A stretch of 64,000 nucleotides of DNA from UBA2421 sp002343075 (GTDB lineage: Bacteria; Planctomycetota; Phycisphaerae; Tepidisphaerales; Tepidisphaeraceae): contig CALJLN010000017.1 of NCBI GenBank assembly GCA_937982565.1, forward strand, positions 62,001-126,000, written 5' to 3'. A program made the translations under genes and the position numbers. Shown here in pieces: positions 52,099 through 60,672 of this stretch; within the stretch, counting starts at the first letter, position 1; each line of letters begins with the position of its first letter. The notes under the pieces are model-generated. The model ran no database searches and had not been told where the DNA came from. It saw only the letters and a list, made by a program, of their open reading frames with translations.

Positions 52099-52704
52099 TT
52101 ACAGTTGCGTCTCGTTCAATCGCCGCGACAGCCATGCTCGCGCCACGGACCAGTCGCGTTTCACCGTTCGCGGCGAGCTATCCAGCGCCGCGGCGGTTTC
52201 TTCGACGCTTAAGCCCGTGAAATATCGAAGCATGACCACCTCGGCCAGGCGTTCATCGAACTGCCTGAGATGCGTCAGCGCGTCGTCCAAGACGATCATC
52301 GCGTTCGGGTCGGCACTCTCGACCGCGGCATCGACAAAATCGATATCCAACCTCTGCCGCCCGCCGCCCCGCTTTTTGGAAGCGTGGCGCCGTGCGCGCT
52401 CGACCAGGATTCGCCGCATCGATTCCGCCGCCACAGCGAAGAACTGACGCGGGTTCTCCCAGGTGATCGCCGGGTCGTTACTCAGCCGGAGATACACCTC
52501 GTGAACAAGTGCTGTAGTCTGAAGCGTCAAACCCGAGGGTTCGCGGGCCATTTTTCTATGGGCGAGGTCCCGAAGCTGCTGATAAACCACGGGAAACAGC
52601 TCACGGGTGGTTCCCGTGAAGCTGTCCGGCGGGGCCAGCGCCGCTGAGTCACTGTCGCCGGGATTGGATAGGTCAGGCCCCGTCACAGACTGATATTCGC
52701 ACAT
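52099..52704 (-). CDS. ECF sigma factor (TIGR02999-type)
   Basis: 201 residues from the ATG at 52704. Region 2 is VVYQQLRDLAHRKMAREPSGLTLQTTALVHEVYLRL, with QFFAVAAESMRRILVERARRH following; region 4 is RLAEVVMLRYFTGLSVEETAAALDSSPRTVKRDWSVARAWL. This pattern belongs to the sigma-70 X6 group that is expanded in Planctomycetota and usually sits beside a Pkn kinase, as it does here. No anti-sigma factor gene is adjacent, in line with control by the kinase, which is an inference. Confidence 0.92.
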   Translation of the reverse strand: MCEYQSVTGPDLSNPGDSDSAALAPPDSFTGTTRELFPVVYQQLRDLAHRKMAREPSGLTLQTTALVHEVYLRLSNDPAITWENPRQFFAVAAESMRRILVERARRHASKKRGGGRQRLDIDFVDAAVESADPNAMIVLDDALTHLRQFDERLAEVVMLRYFTGLSVEETAAALDSSPRTVKRDWSVARAWLSRRLNETQL

Positions 52705-52858
52705 TTCCGGCCCCCGGCCAACGGCCAACCGAGATTCTCGGTGCGAGATCAGGTCATGGTGGAAGCTTGGGTAAGATGCGTCGGGTGACGGGTTGCAATT
52801 CCACCCCAGCCCGTCTAATCATGATTGCTTCGCACGTTTCACAAGAGGACAAAGAAAA

Positions 52859-53602
52859 ATGACTCAGCCAGTTGCCATTCAAAGCTATTGCTACCGTGGA
52901 TTCAAAGCATTGCCTGCGTTCATCGAGCAACTCAGATCGACCGGCGTGGCGGCGACCGAAATCTGCGGGGTTCATGCGAGTTTCAACGACCCTGCAACTT
53001 TTGGATCAACCATTGAGCCATTCCAGAAGGCCGGAGTGCAGATTGTGGCCATCGGCGTGGAAAAGCTCACCGGCGACCTGGTCAAAGACGCCCCGCGGTT
53101 CGAATTTTGCAAGGCCGCGGGGGTGAGAAATATGAGCGTGACGTTCGATCCCGGCATCATGGATAACCAGTTCGCCGCGATGAAGAACGTCGAAAAACTG
53201 GCCGATCAGTACGACCTCAAACTAGGCATCCACAACCACGGGGGGTACGACTGGCTCGGCAACATCCCCATGCTGAAGTACATCTTCGACCGCACCAGCC
53301 CGCGCATCGGCCTGCACCTCGACACCGCATGGGCCATCGATGCCAAGCACAATCCCGTGCAAATGGTGGAGCAATTCGCGCCGAGAATGATGGGCGTGCA
53401 TGTCAAAGACTTCGTCTATTCTCCAAAGCGCGAGCCAAAAGACGTGATCATCGGCGAAGGCAATCTCGACTTGCCAAAATTCATGCAAACGCTCAAGCAG
53501 ATCAACTTCAGTGGGCCGTTGGTTATCGAGTACGAGGGTGATGTTGAGAACCCCGTGCCGGCACTGAAGCAGTGTGTGGCAGCGCTGAACAAGTTGGTGT
53601 GA
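52859..53602 (+). CDS. Sugar phosphate isomerase/epimerase-like TIM barrel
   Basis: 247 residues from the ATG at 52859, with AAGAGGA about 11 bases upstream. The AP-endonuclease-2/xylose isomerase-like fold shows in ATEICGVHASF, KLGIHNHGGYDW, RIGLHLDTAWA, MMGVHVKDFVY and FSGPLVIEYEGDVENP, which give the His/Glu/Asp metal ligands of this superfamily. Exact substrate unknown. A ribosome binding site and a 39-base gap to fumC suggest possible co-transcription. Confidence 0.85.
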   Translation: MTQPVAIQSYCYRGFKALPAFIEQLRSTGVAATEICGVHASFNDPATFGSTIEPFQKAGVQIVAIGVEKLTGDLVKDAPRFEFCKAAGVRNMSVTFDPGIMDNQFAAMKNVEKLADQYDLKLGIHNHGGYDWLGNIPMLKYIFDRTSPRIGLHLDTAWAIDAKHNPVQMVEQFAPRMMGVHVKDFVYSPKREPKDVIIGEGNLDLPKFMQTLKQINFSGPLVIEYEGDVENPVPALKQCVAALNKLV

Positions 53603-53641
53603 ACTCGCGATCGGGGATGAGAACGCGTGCTACCATTGGTC

Positions 53642-55066
53642 ATGTCCACTCGCACCGAACACGATAGTATGGGCGACATGCACGTGCCGGTTGACGCCCT
53701 TTATGGTGCATCGACTGCTCGCGCCATTCAGAATTTTCCGGTGGCGATGCGTCCCCTGCCACCGGAGTTTATTCATGCCTATGGGCATTTGAAGGCGGCA
53801 TGCGCGGTGGCGAATCGCGATTTGGGGCTGCTCGAACCAGAAGTCGCCGCCGCAATCATCGAAAGCGCCGATGAAGTCGCCCGCGGGCTGCACGATGGGC
53901 ATTTTCCCGTCGATGTTTACCAGACCGGCTCCGGCACCAGCACCAACATGAACTTAAACGAGGTAATCGCCAACCTCGCAAGCAGGAAGCTCGCCGACGG
54001 CACGCGGGTGCATCCGAATGATCATGTGAATCGCGGCCAGTCGAGCAACGACACGTTTCCAACGGCGATGAATCTGTCCTTCGCGCTCGCGATCGAAGCA
54101 ATCCTCATCCCCGCCGCCCACAATCTCGATACCGCGCTTGAAGGACTCGCCAATCAGTGGGACCACGTCGTAAAACCCGGACGCACGCACCTGATGGACG
54201 CAACGCCGATCCGCATGGGACAGGTTTTCGGCGGGTTTCGGCAACAAGTGCGCGACGCGACACACGATCTTGAAAACGCCCGCTATGCAGTGGCGCACAA
54301 TCTGCCCATCGGCGGGACGGCGGTCGGCACCGGAATCAATACGCCCCGTGATTTTGGTGAGCGGGTCGCCGCGGCACTGACTTCAAGATGCGGGCAGAGC
54401 TATCTGATCGAATTCAAAGAGGCGTACAACCATCCTGCCGCACAGGCATCGCGCGATGATGTGGTGACCGCGCATGCTGCGGTGAAACGGCTTGCCATTG
54501 CGCTGTCTCGTATCGCCAGCGACATCCGCCTGCTGGCCTCCGGACCGAGGTGCGGGATTGGCGAACTGATCCTGCCCGCGGTGCAGCCGGGCAGTTCCAT
54601 CATGCCGGGGAAGGAGAACCCGGTAATCTGCGAGAGTGCCATGCAGGTGGCCTGCCGAGTAATGGGCAACGACGCCACCATCTCCACCGCGGCGCTGGGT
54701 GGGGTGGGGTCGATTCTCGAACTAAACGTCGCGATGCCGGTCGTGGTTGATGCGTTTCTCGAGTCCGTGCGGCTGCTGGGTAATGTCATCGTTGTGTTTG
54801 TCGATAAAGTGTTGTCTGGACTGAAGATAGACGAAGCCAGATGCGCCGAATTGCTGGGAAAAAGCCTGATGAACGTGACGGCGCTCGTGCCAGCGATCGG
54901 CTACGATGCCGCGGCCAAGGTAGCCAAGCAGGCGCACGCAGAAGGCAAGACGATCCGCGAGGTGGCTAAGACGCTCGGCCTGCTTGACGATGCCACGCTC
55001 GATAGCCTGCTGGACTTCGATGCGATGACCCGGCCCACCGTCGAACCGCCCGCCGTCGAACCATAG
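53642..55066 (+). CDS. fumC: Fumarate hydratase, class II
   Basis: 474 residues from the ATG at 53642. The fumarase/aspartase signature GSSIMPGKENPV is present near residue 318, along with TGSGTSTNMNLNEVIANLA near 100 and GRTHLMDATPIRMGQVFGG near 180. LPIGGTAVGTGINTPRDFGERV also fits FumC. The enzyme interconverts fumarate and malate in the citric acid cycle. A GTG five codons earlier is an alternative start. The related aspartase cannot be ruled out but FumC is the better match. Confidence 0.9.
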   Translation: MSTRTEHDSMGDMHVPVDALYGASTARAIQNFPVAMRPLPPEFIHAYGHLKAACAVANRDLGLLEPEVAAAIIESADEVARGLHDGHFPVDVYQTGSGTSTNMNLNEVIANLASRKLADGTRVHPNDHVNRGQSSNDTFPTAMNLSFALAIEAILIPAAHNLDTALEGLANQWDHVVKPGRTHLMDATPIRMGQVFGGFRQQVRDATHDLENARYAVAHNLPIGGTAVGTGINTPRDFGERVAAALTSRCGQSYLIEFKEAYNHPAAQASRDDVVTAHAAVKRLAIALSRIASDIRLLASGPRCGIGELILPAVQPGSSIMPGKENPVICESAMQVACRVMGNDATISTAALGGVGSILELNVAMPVVVDAFLESVRLLGNVIVVFVDKVLSGLKIDEARCAELLGKSLMNVTALVPAIGYDAAAKVAKQAHAEGKTIREVAKTLGLLDDATLDSLLDFDAMTRPTVEPPAVEP

Positions 55067-55283
55067 TCCCGTTCTCCCCCGCCAATCTTGGCGAACGCCG
55101 CGAAGCATCCCCCCGATTATTACTAACATAAGCATAACATTGGGGGCGAGTGATGTTGACGAACCCCCTTCTGAGCGTTATTCTTGCGTGACTTGGCACT
55201 TTTACGCACGCGCGGCCCACTCGCGCGTAGCAGCGACAGGGAGTGACTACGCGAAAGTGAGTCTGGAAAGGAGTGCTCGTTCC

Positions 55284-56234
55284 GTGCCGAAGAAAGCAGT
55301 CGCAAAAGTGGCAAAGAAGCCCACGCGCGGCGTTGCTGTGAAAGCAGCGCCCCAGAAGAAGGCTTCGACCGTGAACGGGGTTCCAACCAAGGCTGGCAAG
55401 CCCGCGAAGGGCAAGCCCGTCGCCGCCAAGCCCATCAACAGCAAAATTGCCGAAAGTAAGTCAGCCACCGCTAAGCCGAGCACCAACGGCTCACGAAAGC
55501 CTTTGCTGGCCGCCAACCGGCTGTCGCCGCACGTCAAGTCAGAAACGAACAGCACGCCGTCGGGTAAATCCAGGTCGGTTGTGGGTAAATCCGAAGCAGT
55601 CCGGACCTCGTCGGGCAAGCCAGCATCCTTTAACTTGGTTGTCGGCCCCAAGCCGCTGGCCATGAAGGGCGCGAAGCCGGCCACATCGAGCGTGAGCACG
55701 CGCGAGGGCGCGTCATTGGCTGGTAAGCCGGTCAAGCGGCTCAAGAAACTGAAGCGCCGCGACGACGACGAAGACGCAGGCCCGCCGAAGCCCCTGGTGC
55801 CGCTTCCCCCGCCGCCGGTGACGACCGATTCAAAGCCGAAAAAGAACCAGGCGGGGCTCAGCCCGCGCGAGCTGGAAGATTTCCGCAGCCTGCTGCTGCT
55901 CAAGCGCCGCGAATTGCTTGGCGATATGAGCAGCATGGAGCGCGAAGCCCTTCAGTCCGGTCAGGGCAGCAACCTCTCCAATCTGCCTGTACACATGGCC
56001 GACATGGGCACCGATAACTACGAGCAGGAATTCACGCTCGGCCTGGTGGAGAAAGACCGCCAACTGCTTCGCGAGATCAATCAGGCACTGGCCAAGATTC
56101 AGGATGGCAGCTACGGCATCTGCGAAGGCACCGCTAAGCCCATTCCCAAGGCCCGGCTTGAGATTCAGCCGTGGGCAAGGCACTCCGTTGAGTGGGCACG
56201 CCAACTTGAAAAGAACATGATGATCCGGCGGTGA
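55284..56234 (+). CDS. DksA/TraR-like protein with long basic N-terminal tail
   Basis: 316 residues from a GTG at 55284, chosen because AAGGAG lies 10 bases upstream; no such site precedes earlier starts. Residues 1-185 are Lys/Ala/Pro/Ser-rich and probably disordered (PKKAVAKVAKKPTRGVAVKA; KAGKPAKGKPVAAKP). From about 190 there is a coiled-coil hairpin (SPRELEDFRSLLLLKRRELLGDMSSMEREAL) and the DksA end DGSYGICEGTAKPIPKARLEIQPWARHSV. The zinc finger is degenerate, with one Cys where four are usual. DksA-like proteins act in the RNA polymerase secondary channel; the histone-like tail is a planctomycete-type addition. Confidence 0.85.
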   Translation: MPKKAVAKVAKKPTRGVAVKAAPQKKASTVNGVPTKAGKPAKGKPVAAKPINSKIAESKSATAKPSTNGSRKPLLAANRLSPHVKSETNSTPSGKSRSVVGKSEAVRTSSGKPASFNLVVGPKPLAMKGAKPATSSVSTREGASLAGKPVKRLKKLKRRDDDEDAGPPKPLVPLPPPPVTTDSKPKKNQAGLSPRELEDFRSLLLLKRRELLGDMSSMEREALQSGQGSNLSNLPVHMADMGTDNYEQEFTLGLVEKDRQLLREINQALAKIQDGSYGICEGTAKPIPKARLEIQPWARHSVEWARQLEKNMMIRR

Positions 56235-56335
56235 ATTCTGGCCTGCGGTGAAGTCTGATCGGGTCGGCTGCTTCACGCCCTCCGATTCCGCAACGCGCCT
56301 TTCCTCAGCCGGGCAACCGTATAGTATCCGCTGCT

Positions 56336-56989
56336 GTGATTCCTTCCCAAGAAATGGCTTGTCGCTCCCCCGCTGCCGTGCTGTGGTTTCTCAGTGCCTT
56401 CGCGCTGCTGTTGACCGCCGACCTCGTGAGCAAGCGGGTATCGTTTGACAGGCTATTGATCCGGCAGATCGGCACGCCCCCGGCGAAGGTGGACATTATC
56501 TCGCACACGGTTGAGTTTGTCCCCCGCGTATTGCACTTTCATGTCACGGCGAATCAAGGCGCGGTGTTCGGGCTGGGCCAGGGGAAGCGATGGCTGTTTG
56601 TTCTTGTTTCGACAGGTGCGATCGGCTACCTGCTGTTCCTCTTTTCAACGCTGCACCGAAAGCACTGGCCGACGCAACTGCTCCTCGCGGGCTTCCTCGC
56701 GGGCGTGATTGGCAACATGTGGGACAGGCTTACCTTCGGCTATGTGCGCGACATGCTCTGGATGTTTCCGCAGATCACATGGGGAGATTGGCTGCCGTTT
56801 CTACCAGAATCAATCCGACGGCACGACGTGTTTCCCTGGATTTTCAATCTGGCCGATTCATACCTCGTCACCGGCGTGATCGTGACGATCGGCTACATGC
56901 TCATTGCAGGCGAACGAAAGGTTGCGCCGCACATCAGCACAGATGAACAGAGATTGAACAAAGGCGAGACGCAGCCAATCGAGAAGTAG
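56336..56989 (+). CDS. lspA: Lipoprotein signal peptidase (signal peptidase II)
   Basis: 217 residues from a GTG at 56336. Four membrane helices and the conserved boxes are present: VTANQGAVFGLGQG, GVIGNMWDRLTFGYVRDML and FPWIFNLADSYLVTGVI, with the two catalytic aspartates in the last two. It removes lipoprotein signals before the lipidated Cys, in the inner membrane; the lipoproteins at 23996 and 37085 would be substrates. The internal loop (about 60 residues between helices 1 and 2) is longer than in E. coli LspA. Confidence 0.9.
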   Translation: MIPSQEMACRSPAAVLWFLSAFALLLTADLVSKRVSFDRLLIRQIGTPPAKVDIISHTVEFVPRVLHFHVTANQGAVFGLGQGKRWLFVLVSTGAIGYLLFLFSTLHRKHWPTQLLLAGFLAGVIGNMWDRLTFGYVRDMLWMFPQITWGDWLPFLPESIRRHDVFPWIFNLADSYLVTGVIVTIGYMLIAGERKVAPHISTDEQRLNKGETQPIEK

Positions 56990-57046
56990 ATTCCGCAAAA
57001 CAGCGACGCGACGGTTGGCTTCAGGGGCTTGAATCTGTGGTTAGAG

Positions 57047-58222
57047 ATGAATGCGACAGAGCACATGATCCGCAGGGCGATTCGACTGGCGATGACCGGC
57101 CGGGGACGCGTCGAACCCAATCCGATGGTGGGTTGCGTGCTGGCGCGCGATGGCAGGGTCATCGGCGAAGGCTACCACACCCACTTCGGCGGGCCACACG
57201 CCGAGCCGCAGGCCCTGGCCGACTGCATGGCACGCGGCGAAAGTCCTGCTGGGGCAACGGCTTATGTCACACTCGAACCGTGTTGCCACGTGCGAAAAAA
57301 AACGCCGCCGTGCGCGCCACGGCTTATAGAAGCGAAAATCGCCAAGGTCGTTCTCGGCTGTCTCGATCCCAACCCTGCTGTAAACGGCAATGGCGTGGCG
57401 ATGCTACGGGCGGCAGGGATTGATGTTTCGCGCGTCGATCCTGCGCTGGAGGCCGAGTGCAAGCAGCTAATCGCTCCATTTTTACTGCGCACCTGCTGTA
57501 GAAGGCCGTACGTCACCTTGAAGTGGGCGGAGACGGCCGATGGAAAGATCGCCGGCCCCGGCGGCAGTCGATTGCAGATCACTGGTGAACCGGCAAACCA
57601 ACTCGTGCATCTGCTTCGCTCGCGATCGGATGCGATCATGGTCGGCGTGAACACCGTGCTGGCCGACGATCCACAACTCACTGCCCGCGGTGTAGAACAT
57701 TCTCGGCTGCACACGCGGATAATCCTCGATTCAAAACTTCGCGCCCCGGCAAACGCGCGAATATTCCTTGCGTCCGGTGAGAAGGAGCGCACCATCATCT
57801 TTCACTCGCCCGCGGCCGCTGCCAACCCCCCCGCCGACGAACGGATCAGCCGTCTGTTGAACGCAGGTGCCCAGCTCATCCTCCGCGGCGAGAATCCGAA
57901 CGATCGCCTCTCGTTGACCGACGTGTTTGAGCATTCCCTGTTGAGCGATCTTAGTGATCTGATGGTCGAGCCAGGCCCGGCAGTCGCGCAATCATTTTTT
58001 GAATCAGGTCTCGCGCACAGGCTGTGGATTTTTCGTTCGGCGCGGCGAGTGAATGATGATTCCGCGCCCTCTGCCATAAAGGTCCCGAGCGAATATGTCG
58101 TAACCGGTCACATGAAGATTGGCGACGATGTGCTAACGGAGTATCTCGATACAAAATCAGATGCTTTCTTCGCCGCGGTGCCCTCGGCCGATTTTGTTCT
58201 CGCCGCGGAAGCCCTTATGTAG
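57047..58222 (+). CDS. ribD: Riboflavin biosynthesis deaminase/reductase
   Basis: 391 residues from the ATG at 57047. The deaminase half (1-145) has VEPNPMVGCVLARDGRVIGEGYH, GGPHAEPQAL with the zinc His, and TLEPCCHVRKKTPPCAPRLIEAKI. The reductase half begins at PYVTLKWAETADGKIAGPGGSRLQITGEPANQLVHLLRSRSDAIMVGVNTVLADDPQLTAR and carries a typical NADPH site. It catalyses two successive steps from GTP to riboflavin. Its TAG stop lies within a long inverted repeat shared with the convergent gene. Confidence 0.92.
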   Translation: MNATEHMIRRAIRLAMTGRGRVEPNPMVGCVLARDGRVIGEGYHTHFGGPHAEPQALADCMARGESPAGATAYVTLEPCCHVRKKTPPCAPRLIEAKIAKVVLGCLDPNPAVNGNGVAMLRAAGIDVSRVDPALEAECKQLIAPFLLRTCCRRPYVTLKWAETADGKIAGPGGSRLQITGEPANQLVHLLRSRSDAIMVGVNTVLADDPQLTARGVEHSRLHTRIILDSKLRAPANARIFLASGEKERTIIFHSPAAAANPPADERISRLLNAGAQLILRGENPNDRLSLTDVFEHSLLSDLSDLMVEPGPAVAQSFFESGLAHRLWIFRSARRVNDDSAPSAIKVPSEYVVTGHMKIGDDVLTEYLDTKSDAFFAAVPSADFVLAAEALM

Positions 58223-58286
58223 CATGGGTTTCCAACCCATTTTTTCTTCTCTCCCAAAGTAACAAGGGGTTGGAAACCCGTGCTAC
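58219..58286. repeat. Long inverted repeat shared by two convergent stop codons
   Basis: GTAGCATGGGTTTCCAACCC (58219-58238) and its near-perfect inverse (58267-58286, one G-U type difference) flank a 28-base T-rich and C-rich loop. The TAG of the left arm is the ribD stop and the TAG of the right arm is the stop of the convergent gene. Structure suits a bidirectional terminator or a dispersed palindromic element. Confidence 0.85.
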
Positions 58287-59419
58287 GGAATGCTCCACTG
58301 CGCTTTTACCGCTTCGATCACCAGTGGCTTATCCTGCAGGGTATACGGATCGCCGCGCGCCCAGCCGCCGTCGCGGTTGTCGGTGAACCATTTCCACAGG
58401 AACACGCCTTTCATAAACGACCGCTTCTGCGCCTCCTCAATTGCAATCCGGTACAGCCGGGCCTGTAGATCAAACGCCTCGCCGCGATCATGGCTCCACG
58501 GCTCCGCGGCGGTCTTGGTCGCGGTGGTGTAACCAATTTCGCCGAACACGATCGGGCGTTTCCACCGTTCCGCGAACGGCTCCAACTCGGCGTAGATTGC
58601 GTTCCATCGGGCGCGAATCTCTGCGTCGGTCGGATTGTCTTTCGGGCCGACGGGCCAATATGCCGTAATCGCGATTACATCGACTGCATCCCACCATGCG
58701 ATCTTCTGCCACTCCATAAACGCCGCCGAGTAGCACAGCGGGCCGGAATAGACAGCGCGCACATCGGCAATCAGCTTCCGCCAGCGCGCTTCCTGATGCG
58801 TGGTCTTCTCGTATTCGACACCAATGCACAGCGCATCGGCCCCCGATTTCTGCGCGATGTGCGCGTTGATCAGCAGAAACTCCGTGTAACTTGCAAACCA
58901 TTTATCCCAGTCCTCTTCCGAGAGCATTTCGATGTCGCCGTGCCACTTCCCGCCGTGAAACTCGCGCGACCAGATATGCGGCTTAAGCAGCACCTTCAAC
59001 CCCGCGGCGTGGGCGTTTTCGATCGCCTTGGCCAGATTCCCCTCCGGCGAGCGACCATCCCTGCCATATCGCACCGCCGGCGCGTTAATGCTGTTCATCC
59101 ACGCATAGTCGTTTAATGCCACCCAATTTGCTCCGAGGCCGGCGATCTCCAACATCTGCGCCGCGCAACTTTCGGTTCCATAACCCCCGCGGGAGCTGGC
59201 CAGGCAGATGCCTTTAACCTCTTGCGCAGCAGATTGATTCCCGCTCGCAGACAGAACCACAAAAAGGAGCAAACTCATCGCCCCGGCAAATGCACACGAG
59301 CGGCCAGCCCGCCGCCGTGCTTTCGTGCGTCGACAGCTCTGGCGCATCATTCTGAAACGTCTTGAAAATCTCCCCGCTGTACCGTCCGGGACGACATCTT
59401 CTCGGTCGCATTGAGTCAT
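58283..59419 (-). CDS. GH113-like glycoside hydrolase (beta-mannanase type), secreted
   Basis: 378 residues. A basic N-terminus then AFAGAMSLLLFVVLSASGNQSAAQ suggests export. The TIM-barrel pattern matches GH113: LGANWVALNDYAWMN, AGLKVLLKPHIWSREFHGG, GADALCIGVEYEKTT with the acid/base Glu, AVDVIAITAYWPVG, and KRPIVFGEIGYTTA with the nucleophile Glu, followed by KGVFLWKWFTDN. Family members cleave mannan or related glycans; the exact substrate is not certain. GGAGA precedes the chosen ATG by about 10 bases. It converges with ribD. Confidence 0.8.
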   Translation of the reverse strand: MTQCDREDVVPDGTAGRFSRRFRMMRQSCRRTKARRRAGRSCAFAGAMSLLLFVVLSASGNQSAAQEVKGICLASSRGGYGTESCAAQMLEIAGLGANWVALNDYAWMNSINAPAVRYGRDGRSPEGNLAKAIENAHAAGLKVLLKPHIWSREFHGGKWHGDIEMLSEEDWDKWFASYTEFLLINAHIAQKSGADALCIGVEYEKTTHQEARWRKLIADVRAVYSGPLCYSAAFMEWQKIAWWDAVDVIAITAYWPVGPKDNPTDAEIRARWNAIYAELEPFAERWKRPIVFGEIGYTTATKTAAEPWSHDRGEAFDLQARLYRIAIEEAQKRSFMKGVFLWKWFTDNRDGGWARGDPYTLQDKPLVIEAVKAQWSIP

Positions 59420-59424
59420 CTTCG

Positions 59425-59458
59425 GGTCTCTCCGTCTCTATGGTCTCTCCGTCTCAAT
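59425..59458. repeat. Two 17-bp direct repeats
   Basis: GGTCTCTCCGTCTC recurs at 59425 and 59442. The second copy overlaps the aminotransferase C-terminus. Possibly just local duplication. Confidence 0.55.
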
Positions 59459-60611
59459 CCAGCGCGTTAAGTAGTTGATCCATCTGGGCTTCGGTATTGT
59501 AAAAATGTGGCGCGGCGCGCAAGCGGTTTTCACGCACCATGAGTTCGATCTTGTGCTGTTCGCGAAGCATTCGATAAATCGATTGCAGATCAGCATCGCC
59601 CGGCGGGAGAAACGCGACGATGCCGCTCCAGCTCTGCTCATCTCGCGGGCTGATGACTCGGTAGCCCTTTGCCCGCAAACCGTTTGCAAGCCGATCGGTC
59701 AGAAGGCGGATGCGCTTCTCAACCGCATCCGCCCCGGCCGAGTACAGAAGCTCAGCGGCGGCACCCATCCCCATCATGGTGGCCAGAGCGGGGGTTCCAC
59801 ATTCGTGCCGGCGGTTGTCGGGCTGAAGCGTGTAGTTGATGTCGCCGTAGTTATCAGGGTCAACCACCGAATATGCCCCGACAGCCAGCGGGCGCACCTG
59901 CCGCATCAGCTCCCTGCGAATGAATACAAAGCCCGTCCCCATCGGGCCGAGCAGCCATTTTTGGGAACCACATGCAAGAAAGTCGATGTTCATTCTCGTT
60001 ACGTCCACCGGCAGTCCGCCGAGCGATTGGATCGCATCAACGCAAAACATCTTCCCACGCGCCCGGCAGAACGCGCCAAGGGCCTCCATCGGCATGCGCT
60101 GTCCGCTGGCGTATTGAACATGTGACAGCGCCAGCATGCGACACCGGGGATGCGCCACCGCGGCGAGTAGTTCATCGACACTGACTGCCCGACTGCCATC
60201 AGACTGATCACGTTCGGCGATGGTGACAAGCTCCACCCCGTGCCGCTGCGACAGTTCCATCCAGGGGTAGATATTGGCAGGATATTCTGAAGCCGCAGTC
60301 ACAATGCGGTCGCCTTTGTTCCAATCCAACCCGAATGCGATGGTACTGATCGCCTCCCCTGTGTTCTTTTGAAAGGCAACCTCAACCGGGTCGGCACCGA
60401 TCAGTTGGGCAATCGACCGGCGAACCTGCGCCACATCGCGAAAATCGACCCCGCCGAGGTAGGCATGGCCCTCGAATGCGTCGACGGACCTTCGCATCGC
60501 GTCTGCCACGCACCGCGGCAGAGGCGAAATGCCGGCGTGGTTCAGATAATTCCAGTTCTTTAGCACAGGAAATGCATCAACATTTCCCACCAGTTCATCC
60601 ACGTTGGTCAT
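59454..60611 (-). CDS. Class V-type PLP-dependent aminotransferase
   Basis: 385 residues. NHAGISPLPRCVADAMR, FQKNTGEAISTIAFGLDWNKGDRIVT, and ACGSQKWLLGPMGTGFVFIRRE, with the PLP Lys in SQKW, are class V (cysteine desulfurase/isopenicillin N epimerase-like) marks; FCVDAIQSLGGLPVDV holds the PLP-binding Asp. The substrate is unknown. It starts 61 bases from the divergent TPR metallopeptidase. Confidence 0.88.
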   Translation of the reverse strand: MTNVDELVGNVDAFPVLKNWNYLNHAGISPLPRCVADAMRRSVDAFEGHAYLGGVDFRDVAQVRRSIAQLIGADPVEVAFQKNTGEAISTIAFGLDWNKGDRIVTAASEYPANIYPWMELSQRHGVELVTIAERDQSDGSRAVSVDELLAAVAHPRCRMLALSHVQYASGQRMPMEALGAFCRARGKMFCVDAIQSLGGLPVDVTRMNIDFLACGSQKWLLGPMGTGFVFIRRELMRQVRPLAVGAYSVVDPDNYGDINYTLQPDNRRHECGTPALATMMGMGAAAELLYSAGADAVEKRIRLLTDRLANGLRAKGYRVISPRDEQSWSGIVAFLPPGDADLQSIYRMLREQHKIELMVRENRLRAAPHFYNTEAQMDQLLNALD

Positions 60612-60672
60612 ACAGCCGAAGTATAATCAAATGCCCTCGCGACGATGGGCGGAAGGACCCCTAATATTGAAG

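Noticed and set aside
52217..52647. Rightward ORFs over the sigma factor
   Set aside because: They are shadows of the ECF sigma gene, which has intact regions 2 and 4.
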